Shown here piece after piece: positions 1 through 6,921 of a DNA stretch of 24,137 nt (position 1 is its first letter; each line of letters starts with the position of its first letter). A program made the position numbers and the translations under genes. Origin of the DNA: Thermoplasmata archaeon (GTDB lineage: Archaea > Thermoplasmatota > Thermoplasmata > Thermoplasmatales > Thermoplasmataceae); assembly GCA_021806345.1 (NCBI GenBank), contig JAJZXP010000333.1, positions 1-24,137 on the forward strand. The letters run 5' to 3'. Below the pieces are notes generated by a model. That model made no database searches and was not told the origin of the DNA. It was given only the letters and a program-made list of their open reading frames with translations.

Positions 1-845
1 CCGTAAGCGTAAGCCAAACGTAAATTTAGGAATGATAGCAGAATAATAAGTCTCTCCCTAAGAGACTGTTCGTTATCGTTTACGAATGAGAGTATCTTTG
101 CATACGATTTAATTTCCTTTTCAATAATTTTTCCTAATGTTCTTAAGTCATTTGAAAAATTTTTATATTGACTTATACTTTTTTGATTAACCCTATAACC
201 GGTCAGGATAGAGTCTGTATAACCTATTTCCAAATTCATAACTATATGATATAACGTAATGGCCGTATCACATGTATATGGGATAGTCTCCAAAAAGTCA
301 CATAAACCATGGGCATTTTTTCTTCTCAGTGAAATTCTGCTTGTATTAAAGTATATCTCCCTAGTTTCCCAGATTTTGGAATCCAAATCTTCTCTCCTTA
401 GGACGATATTATTTAATTCGCAGTTCATTGTGTGAGATTTCTTCTTAAAAGATCCATGAGAAATGGAATTTTCATCTTCATCCATTCTATAGTATCCGTT
501 TATGATCATGTCAGCGTGATGGGATTCGTCCTCTAGCAGTTTTGAAATTTCATCGAATTTGTTTGGTGCAAAAATATCATCATCATCCAACAAGCAAATT
601 ACTTCTTTACTACTACTGCGAATTCCCTTAGAAAGAGATTCACCGTTGGAAAGTGTATCACTAAAAAGACTTATGACCTTATTATTTTCTAGGAAATAGT
701 CCAGATCATCATCTTTGAAAGCTTTTACCACGATAATTTCGACGAGGTCCTTGGGATAATCCTGACTTAATACGGAACTGACCGCTCTAAAAATATAATC
801 CTTTCTTTTAAACCCCACGATTATTGCAGAAAAGGTAAGTTTCAT
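1..845 (-). CDS. Family-2 glycosyltransferase, C-terminus cut by window edge
   Basis: I translated this from the reverse strand. An ATG at 845 opens a frame that stays open to base 1, giving 281 residues with no stop, so the C-terminus lies outside the window. The N-terminus is a GT-A fold: a beta strand (SAIIVGF), then SSVLSQDY, then EIIVVKAF, and an acidic run DDDD at residues 87-90 in the context CLLDDDDIF, which is the metal and nucleotide-sugar binding site of GT2 enzymes. The likely role is transfer of a sugar from an activated donor onto a surface glycan at the cytoplasmic face. A Shine-Dalgarno-like AGGTGG lies at 855-850, and an AT box (ATATATAT) near 893-901 is far enough upstream to leave a leader of about 25 bases. 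It resembles the protein at 14070-15113, sharing the EIIVVKAF block and a similar layout, so the two are probably paralogues. Donor and acceptor are unknown. Confidence 0.85.
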   Translation of the reverse strand, partial: MKLTFSAIIVGFKRKDYIFRAVSSVLSQDYPKDLVEIIVVKAFKDDDLDYFLENNKVISLFSDTLSNGESLSKGIRSSSKEVICLLDDDDIFAPNKFDEISKLLEDESHHADMIINGYYRMDEDENSISHGSFKKKSHTMNCELNNIVLRREDLDSKIWETREIYFNTSRISLRRKNAHGLCDFLETIPYTCDTAITLYHIVMNLEIGYTDSILTGYRVNQKSISQYKNFSNDLRTLGKIIEKEIKSYAKILSFVNDNEQSLRERLIILLSFLNLRLAYAY

Positions 846-849
846 TCTG

Positions 850-855
850 CCACCT
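850..855 (-). promoter_or_regulatory. Shine-Dalgarno sequence of the left-edge glycosyltransferase
   Basis: On the reverse strand AGGTGG is followed by four bases and then the ATG at 845. Most genes in this window look leaderless, so a recognisable ribosome-binding site here supports both this start and a transcript with a real 5' leader. Confidence 0.45.
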
Positions 856-1016
856 GATGCTCTACTTTTTCCATTCTTTTGCATAATAAAGGAATATATA
901 TTTATGTTTATGAGTCACATATTTCCAGAATTAAAAGTCATAATGCGAGAGAAAAAATCAAATTCTTTATTTTTCTTATCGAATAAAGGTACCATTCAAC
1001 TTTAAAAAATAGATTT

Positions 1017-2111
1017 CTATTCAATGTTTTTTCCTTTTAAAAAATAGCTCCAGGAATCCACGTACAAAGCCAGATATTTGTTAATTATGGAGCGCTTTTT
1101 AAATAATTTTTTTCTAAGTTGTATCTTTTCAGCAAGATCGTATGAAACTGATGAATTTTCTAACTTTTCTATTACTTTTTTAACGTGAGATTCATTTACA
1201 GTGTCAGAAATAATAATGGAAGCATTACCCAGAAGCTCATTATTTATTTCTGTGTCTCTGCATATAACTGGTATTTCACTTCCAAGAGCTTCAATCAATG
1301 GTCTCCCAAATCCTTCATCGTCTGATAAATGTAAATATGCTTTGGCTGCATTGAAATAAAAGGGGTAGAGTTCATCACTAACCTGACCCATATTAATACA
1401 ATTTAAGGAATTTATTGTAGACCCTATTTTGATTAATTTGTATTGGTTTGGAAGGGAATTAGAAAACGCTTCTATTAAATCAATTCTTTTATTCGGTCTA
1501 TCGTTTCCAACGGAAAGTATATAACTGTAGTTCTTGTCCAGGCCTAATTTCTGTAAGCATTGATCAGCGTCACGAGTGGTGAATTTCTCATCTTCTATCC
1601 AGTGGTAAATCACTTCAGAGTCTAATCCTGTCAATCGCTTTAATTCATTTCGAGTTCTTTCGCTTATTGAAATAATAGCAATTGCGTCATTAGCAACATT
1701 CAATGCTGATGAATATTTTCGAATTCTCTCAAGTTCACCAAGTGCTTTTTTTGGATTTAAATTGTTAAGAGTGAGAAATCTATCTTTAATCACATCGTGA
1801 ACTGTCATGATACCTGGCCTTTTACCAACTCCAAAAAAATCCGTGCCAACAAAATGAAACAAATAGTTTTTATAAGTTCCATCATTGAGCAATCTATTGT
1901 AATTATTTCTTATAATTAGCGGTCTGGCAAGCAGATGTGTGGTTTGCTTAAAATATCCGATTATTTGGCTGTTTGGAAAATCATCTTTGACGGCTCCCAA
2001 ATAAAATAATTTGATATCCTCAACATATGGACGAACTGAGTTGTACAATTCTAATGCATATAACCCAATACCAGTCCAGTGAGGCTGATCCACCAAGATC
2101 GCAAGTTTCAC
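1017..2111 (-). CDS. GT4-type (GT-B fold) glycosyltransferase
   Basis: This 364-residue protein has the two-domain layout of GT4 retaining glycosyltransferases. The C-terminal domain carries ILSVGNDRPNKR (a strand plus the basic donor-phosphate contact) and the EX7E motif in EGFGRPLIE (about E266 and E274), followed by IPVICRDTEINNELLG, the usual nucleotide-sugar pocket. The N-terminal acceptor domain has GTDFFGVGKRPGIMTVHDVI, including the common 'TVHD' block. There is no signal peptide or membrane helix, so it is probably a peripheral cytoplasmic enzyme adding a hexose to a lipid-linked glycan. The start is GTG (bases 2111-2109). An ATG seven bases upstream is out of frame. AT-rich boxes near 2129-2136 and 2140-2150 fit archaeal promoters. 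It diverges from the GT4 gene at 2260 and follows the left-edge GT2 gene in the same direction after about 170 bases. Sugar specificity cannot be read from sequence. Confidence 0.85.
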   Translation of the reverse strand: MKLAILVDQPHWTGIGLYALELYNSVRPYVEDIKLFYLGAVKDDFPNSQIIGYFKQTTHLLARPLIIRNNYNRLLNDGTYKNYLFHFVGTDFFGVGKRPGIMTVHDVIKDRFLTLNNLNPKKALGELERIRKYSSALNVANDAIAIISISERTRNELKRLTGLDSEVIYHWIEDEKFTTRDADQCLQKLGLDKNYSYILSVGNDRPNKRIDLIEAFSNSLPNQYKLIKIGSTINSLNCINMGQVSDELYPFYFNAAKAYLHLSDDEGFGRPLIEALGSEIPVICRDTEINNELLGNASIIISDTVNESHVKKVIEKLENSSVSYDLAEKIQLRKKLFKKRSIINKYLALYVDSWSYFLKGKNIE

Positions 2112-2259
2112 CCTTCATAATTGAAATGTAAATAATAATCTTATACTATATCTGTTGATCTGTTCCAACAGAATCTTAAGGTTCCAATATTAAGGGTAAC
2201 TAAACAAATCCTTATAGAATATGTTCAGATGATGTTCTTATCTCAGGAGTAAAAATTGT
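2112..2259. promoter_or_regulatory. Divergent promoter region between two GT4 genes, with inverted repeat
   Basis: These 148 bases separate two head-to-head glycosyltransferase genes. For the rightward gene, TTATAG at 2212-2217 and AGGAG at 2245-2249 give a promoter plus ribosome-binding site. For the leftward gene, AT boxes lie at 2129-2150. Between them is an inverted repeat, CTGTTG (2152-2157) and CAACAG (2166-2171) separated by 8 bases, which could be an operator next to the leftward TATA box. The operator role is inference. Confidence 0.4.
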
Positions 2260-3381
2260 ATGAGGCTTTTAGAGATAACGTTTACTGATCCAAAATTGCC
2301 AGGAGGTGTCGAAAGACTTGCCATTCAATTAGGGGAATTCTTGACAAAGAGTTCAATACAGGTTTCTTATATGTATTCTGGGGACAAAAATCAAATATTT
2401 TATGAGAATGGTGTAAAAAAGATAATACTGAAATGCAATAAAAAATTTTTTCCAAAAATAATGTTTAACATCAAAGTGTATTTACATGTCAAAAATCATA
2501 AATCAGATTATGACATAATTCACATAAATGGAGATAATGGCGATTTGGTTACTGCATTTAAAAACATAAAAACCATTATGACAGTGCATGGGATCGCACT
2601 CCGTGATGGACTTAGCATGAGAGGTGATAAGTCTGTTAAAACACTCACTAAATTATACAAATTGGCTTGGGCTTATATATCCAATTTCTTTGAAATTTAT
2701 GCAATAAAGAGAGCAGGAGTAATTGCAACAACATCGAATGTTTATTTGGACTTTATAAAGTTTCACAGAAAAAAGGAAGATGCGATTGTAATCATGTCTG
2801 GGGTTGATACAAATTTTTTTCATCCCGGAAATAAAAAGAAAGTCAGGGAAGAACTTTCACTTGATGAGAATGGGATTTATGGAATATGGGTTGGACAGGA
2901 ACCAAAAAGAAAAAGATTGGATTTTTCAATTGAACTAATCGAAGAAACTGGATTAAATTTGATCTGCATAGGAAATACTATTACAGATAAAAGGTGTTCA
3001 AATAGAATCTCCCTCCTCAACAACGTGGATGATGAGGTGCTGCTCAAATATTATCAAGCGGCTGATTTTTTTCTATTTCCGAGTGTTTCCGAAGGATTCG
3101 CGTTAGTAATTATGGAAGCAATGGCATGTGGCGCTGTTCCTATTATCGGTGAAAACATTAAAATTCCCATCATGTTCGATCGGAGAAACTGCTTTATTGC
3201 AAAAAATGAATCAGAATTTTTAAAGATTATCAAGGAGATAGACTCAAATGGGTCTATCCTTGCTGAGATGTCAGAAAATGCGATTAGCAGTGCAAAGGAA
3301 CTCTCAATTCAAAAAAATCTATCCAAATACCTAGAACTAATAACTAACTATTATAATCACCCAAAATCAAATGATAAATGA
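2260..3381 (+). CDS. GT4-type (GT-B fold) glycosyltransferase
   Basis: This is a 373-residue protein. The N-terminus has the GT4 acceptor-domain opening with a glycine loop (FTDPKLPGGVERLAIQLGEF), then DIIHINGDNGD and IMTVHGIALRDG. The C-terminal donor domain has GIWVGQEPKRKRLDF (donor-phosphate contacts) and the EX7E motif EGFALVIME (about E278 and E286), followed by AMACGAVPIIG. This is the standard GT4 set, so it is a retaining sugar transferase working at the cytoplasmic side of the membrane. The ATG start is supported by AGGAG ten bases upstream. The gene is very A+T-rich: I counted 13 G/C in the 60 bases 2461-2520. That contrasts with the rml operon and suggests acquisition by transfer. 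It converges with the PKD membrane protein gene 77 bases downstream. Donor and acceptor are unknown. Confidence 0.87.
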   Translation: MRLLEITFTDPKLPGGVERLAIQLGEFLTKSSIQVSYMYSGDKNQIFYENGVKKIILKCNKKFFPKIMFNIKVYLHVKNHKSDYDIIHINGDNGDLVTAFKNIKTIMTVHGIALRDGLSMRGDKSVKTLTKLYKLAWAYISNFFEIYAIKRAGVIATTSNVYLDFIKFHRKKEDAIVIMSGVDTNFFHPGNKKKVREELSLDENGIYGIWVGQEPKRKRLDFSIELIEETGLNLICIGNTITDKRCSNRISLLNNVDDEVLLKYYQAADFFLFPSVSEGFALVIMEAMACGAVPIIGENIKIPIMFDRRNCFIAKNESEFLKIIKEIDSNGSILAEMSENAISSAKELSIQKNLSKYLELITNYYNHPKSNDK

Positions 3382-3458
3382 GGCGGTTAATAGGATTTCT
3401 CTATAGTTAAAATGAAAAATATTTACTAGAATTTGAGATACTACCTGAAATCACCGCG

Positions 3459-5591
3459 TTACTTCTTGATTATTCTTATTGTGTAAACTAATCCAGCTAC
3501 GCTAATTATAGAGAAGAATACGCCTATCAATAAGTACATAGAATTTTCCAATATTTCATTAGTCGGAATAAAACTTGGCATATTCAAATTAAGGTTTATT
3601 GTCACATTGGATTGAAAATTTCCTGAAATATTAAGAAAATTATTATTTCTAATAAAAGATTGGTTGATTGGGATTTGGTGAGGGGACAGGGAAATAAATC
3701 CACCAAGAAAATGGGAGTTAAAATAAACTTTATAATCATTTAAAATCGTTTCATTATATTGGGCAGTTACTTGAACTCCATTTGAATCTTTAACAACTAG
3801 TCCCACCGAATAATTTCCTGGGTAGCTAAAAATTGAAGTTTCATTAATAGATTTTGCATTTCCTCCACCAAACCATGAATACGTAAATGGACCTGCCCCA
3901 CCAATTATCTTTGAATAAAATATAACTTGCTGACCTACAATTGCTGGGTTTGACGATGCAGTGATAGAAATGGATAAATTATCAGAGGATACAACTTTTC
4001 CTTGATTCGGCACATTTTTAATGTCGTTTCGATTTATGGTTGTTGGAGGGATACACAGAACATATTTTCCATTTTTCATTGTGTATCTGTTAAGTAAATG
4101 ATAACTTCCTGAAAGATTAACATAATAACTATCCTGATTGTTAGAGGTGTGATATAGGACACTTCTAGAAGACTCCGAACTTGCTTGCGGTGTAAAGTAC
4201 ATACACCTCGGAACTTTGGATAATTGTGGAGCGGATACGAATAATGATATAATTAATAATATAATTAATAAAGAAACTCCTCTTTTTATCATTTTTTCTG
4301 GGGAGTAAAATTTTGCATTACATAGAAATTTCCTAAAAATCAAATAAATTCCTTTATATTTTTCTAATCGGATTCTGTCGTGAGCAATATGATAAATATA
4401 AAGCATACATAAAGTGACTAAATATAATGAACTGAGAAGAACTTGTGTCCAGTAAGGGATACCACCTAATCTGTAAATATAGGCAAAAGTTGGATTTATA
4501 TTAGAATAAAAGTAAAGTAACGGAGTCTGTGTAAAAAATATCAAAATATCAAATAAGGAAATGATAGTGAAAACGACCACGTAAAATACAGAATTCTTTA
4601 GGTAATATAAGAGCAAAATCATTGGAGCAATTGCTAGCAGATATTGAGGTGTCTCTGTGGGTGAGAAAATGATAAACATTCCACTTTCAAGGAAAATAAA
4701 ACTAATATATCCCTCCAAGTTGGCACTTTCCTTTTTATAAAGAAAAATGAACATTGGGATAATCATAAAAAATAAGAAAGCCCATTCCTCAACTAAATTT
4801 GAAATGCTAAAATGAAACAGCGTGTAGACTATGAAATACGGACCCCACATTGAAGGGAAGATTGATGTCACAGTCAAAGAACTAAAAGATCCAATGAATG
4901 GAGCTAAAATTGTTAGGTGTAACGGTGTTCCTGTAGCTATTGATACTAAAAGTGGTAGTAACTGGCCTATTGCTAAAACAAGCAAGAATAAAAAAAATGA
5001 GAAAAAAGCCTCAACCTTACCGTACCTTTTGTATACTAATAAAGTTAAGGGCAAAATGAAGAACATTGGATAAAAATATGTAGAGGCGGACAAGGCTAGA
5101 AAGATTGATGAAACACGAGGTCTGGAAACCACAAATAAAAATACACTGACCATCAAGAACATGATAGAGATTATTAGAGGATTTCCAAATAGAGCCACAT
5201 CAAAAATAGTGATTGGCAAAAGAAGGAATAATAAGAGAGGTAAATTCCCAATTTTCAGACCCGGTCTAAGAAGTTTTAATATCCTAACTAGGACAAATCC
5301 GACTATTATAGAGGCAACAACAAAAGGCAATTTTATGGTAAATTGCTGAACAATTACGTTATCAAGACCAAGAATATAAAATGGCAAATTAATAAAAAGG
5401 GAGGCGATATTTATGGCGTTGTAAAATGCGCCAAATATCCACAAATAGTAGGGCTGAACAGAATATAAATATACCCATTTAAAGTATTGAAAATAAAAAG
5501 CATCATCATATGCATATGACGTTAGACCTGATATAACCAAATATATCAAAATTATAAGAACGAGTAATATTTTCTGATAACGTTTATTCAA
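3459..5591 (-). CDS. Polytopic GT-C-like membrane protein with extracellular PKD domain
   Basis: This protein has 710 residues. The first ~460 are strongly hydrophobic, with roughly ten to twelve membrane helices. Helix 1 (residues 8-25) is followed directly by YAYDDAFYF with D29-D30, the place where GT-C glycosyltransferases (dolichyl-phosphate-sugar users) carry their acidic motif in the first outer loop; a later SPTETPQYLL segment also recalls that class. After a last helix (about 435-452) comes an extracellular part with a PKD-type beta-sandwich (about 540-617: VGQQVIFYSK, TYSWFGGG, YPGNYSVGLVVKD), another beta-rich stretch and an anchoring helix (about 685-706). Inference: a lipid-sugar-dependent transferase or glycan-processing protein with a surface-binding module. 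The start is TTG at 5591, because a stop codon lies immediately upstream in frame and no ATG follows. TTTAATAT at 5620-5613 sits about 25 bases upstream, as expected for a leaderless transcript. The catalytic assignment is tentative; the PKD call is firmer. Confidence 0.75.
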   Translation of the reverse strand: MNKRYQKILLVLIILIYLVISGLTSYAYDDAFYFQYFKWVYLYSVQPYYLWIFGAFYNAINIASLFINLPFYILGLDNVIVQQFTIKLPFVVASIIVGFVLVRILKLLRPGLKIGNLPLLLFLLLPITIFDVALFGNPLIISIMFLMVSVFLFVVSRPRVSSIFLALSASTYFYPMFFILPLTLLVYKRYGKVEAFFSFFLFLLVLAIGQLLPLLVSIATGTPLHLTILAPFIGSFSSLTVTSIFPSMWGPYFIVYTLFHFSISNLVEEWAFLFFMIIPMFIFLYKKESANLEGYISFIFLESGMFIIFSPTETPQYLLAIAPMILLLYYLKNSVFYVVVFTIISLFDILIFFTQTPLLYFYSNINPTFAYIYRLGGIPYWTQVLLSSLYLVTLCMLYIYHIAHDRIRLEKYKGIYLIFRKFLCNAKFYSPEKMIKRGVSLLIILLIISLFVSAPQLSKVPRCMYFTPQASSESSRSVLYHTSNNQDSYYVNLSGSYHLLNRYTMKNGKYVLCIPPTTINRNDIKNVPNQGKVVSSDNLSISITASSNPAIVGQQVIFYSKIIGGAGPFTYSWFGGGNAKSINETSIFSYPGNYSVGLVVKDSNGVQVTAQYNETILNDYKVYFNSHFLGGFISLSPHQIPINQSFIRNNNFLNISGNFQSNVTINLNLNMPSFIPTNEILENSMYLLIGVFFSIISVAGLVYTIRIIKK

Positions 5592-5619
5592 TCATAAAAG
5601 AATTGCTAGTAGATATTAA

Positions 5620-6418
5620 AACTCTTGTTTTTGTCTATGATTATGCTAGAATGCTTGTATATTAGTTCTAACGAGATGTGATCCCATGAGCTGGCAAGAA
5701 AGTTATACGAGTATGACAAGGAGGATTCATACAAGTTTGCAAAATTTCTCAGATAAAGAGAATTTCCTGAAGTACATATACCTTCTAAGAAAACCAGTGT
5801 TCTCAGATCTATAACAAGATACGGAAATACCATTTGCGAAAAAATATCGACGTTAAAGAGGAGGATTCATTTGTTTTTTGCAGGATATTGCATAAGGGTA
5901 GATACAAAAGACATATTCAGCAAGAAGTGCATCTCGCAAATTCATTATTTATATGGAAAACCGTATGATTTAAACAGATATTTCCTTTCGGCAAGGAGAA
6001 GTTTGCAGCATATGCCGGTTAGACACCAAGACAGAATCTGTCCGAAGAAATGGCTATTAGAGGGCTCATTACGATGCGTGACCCATCCATGCTTCGTTTT
6101 ATCATTGTGAATGCAGCATACCTTTTCATACAATATTCAAAAATAATAAGATCAAAATAACTGAGACTTGTCAGAAGACCGTGAAGTAACAGAACTATTG
6201 TTGCCATTGCAGGGGTTATGCTTGAAAAAAAATTTGTGTTGCCGAGAAAAGGAGTGGAATTCATTGACCAGATTGATTCCCCTACGGAGAGAAAGATCGA
6301 GTCAATGAAGAAAGGACTCAAGAATAGAACAAAAGTAAAGGATTATGACAATACAATAAGACTCATAAGCGAAAGAAACAATGACTACAGAATTTTTCAT
6401 GAAAGAATAAAGGTCTGA
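5620..6418 (+). pseudogene. Decayed IS110-family transposase
   Basis: Fragments of one protein can be read in order across two frames. Bases 5685 onward give HELARKLYEYDKEDSYKFAK, then, after a stop at 5754-5756, EFPEVHIPSKKTSVLRSITR and KRRIHLFF: the DEDD-domain region of IS110 transposases, with the 'DxxD' aspartates. After a frame change, 5981 onward gives FPFGKEKFAAYAG, stop, TPRQNLSEEMAIRGLITMRD, then PSMLRFIIVNAAYLF: the C-terminal transposase_20-type domain. Further in-frame stops (6158-6160 and 6182-6184) precede NRTIVAIAGVMLEKKFVL, the usual IS110 tail. The first part (5620-5684, TLVFVYDYA) is barely recognisable. The central helix-hairpin-helix stretch appears to be deleted. At least four stops and one frameshift make it nonfunctional. 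No flanking element ends were identified. Family assignment is from motif order only. Confidence 0.75.
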
Positions 6419-6921
6419 TTTCAATATCATATCTGGGATTTTCAAGAATTCTTGCCAGCCTTTCTTCGTCACCCATATATCTCCTTTACCACCCCTCGAA
6501 GCCCGTTCTCCCACTTCTTCCATCTTAACCATGTATCTCTTTCCATGAATTGATTTCCACACTTTTCCAGGCACAATAAAATATGCACCCTATACATGGA
6601 GACCTTTCCATATAAACTAATTACAGATCGGAAAATACAAAGGAAATATACTGAGAGAAAAATTCCGACATTTTTAGTACCCTGAAACTATAATGAAAAA
6701 CTAACTGAAACACTGGCTCAATTGAAAGAAAAAAATAGATCAGTGTAAATTCACGATCATAGTGTTCCAAATTTTGCTGGAGCAGGTCAATATTTTAAAT
6801 TTTTTGAACATAATGCAATATTAATTATATGATTTTTAAGGAAGAATTATCATGCGTTTAAAGATAAAGTTTTATAGTTTACAAGTTTAAATTTTAATGA
6901 CAAAAAATTTGAGAATTAATA
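6419..6921. other. Intergenic region with a possible second transposase scrap
   Basis: About 500 bases lie between the IS110 remnant and the 676-residue gene. I see no intact gene. The left part (6440-6590) may contain a reverse-strand transposase fragment, listed separately. The right part (6600-6921) is A+T-rich and unassigned, with a short inverted repeat ATGGA/TCCAT at about 6596-6611. TTTATA at 6870-6875 and TTTAAAT at about 6886-6892 are candidate TATA boxes for the gene that follows. Confidence 0.5.
6440..6590 (-). pseudogene. Possible transposase N-terminal fragment
   Basis: Read on the reverse strand this gives VPGKVWKSIHGKRYMVKMEE and then, in a shifted frame, RYMGDEERLARILENPRYD. 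The pattern 'K-VWKSI-GKRY' followed by a 'YxGDEER' segment resembles the opening of IS4/IS1634-like transposases of Thermoplasmatales. It is short and frameshifted and lies against another IS remnant. The evidence is weak: it is a resemblance to memory of a family, not a motif that defines it. Confidence 0.25.

Noticed and set aside
5606..5833. Reverse-strand open frame of 75 residues just upstream of the PKD membrane protein gene
   Set aside because: Antisense of IS110 remnants; it contributes no plausible N-terminal extension because a stop separates it from the downstream gene.
6019..6321. Open reading frame of about 100 residues on the reverse strand
   Set aside because: It is the antisense of the decayed IS110 transposase and shows no domain of its own.
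6760..6820. Possible further protein remnant (SVPNFAGAGQYF) before the orphan gene
   Set aside because: Too short, broken by stops and not matching any family I can name.
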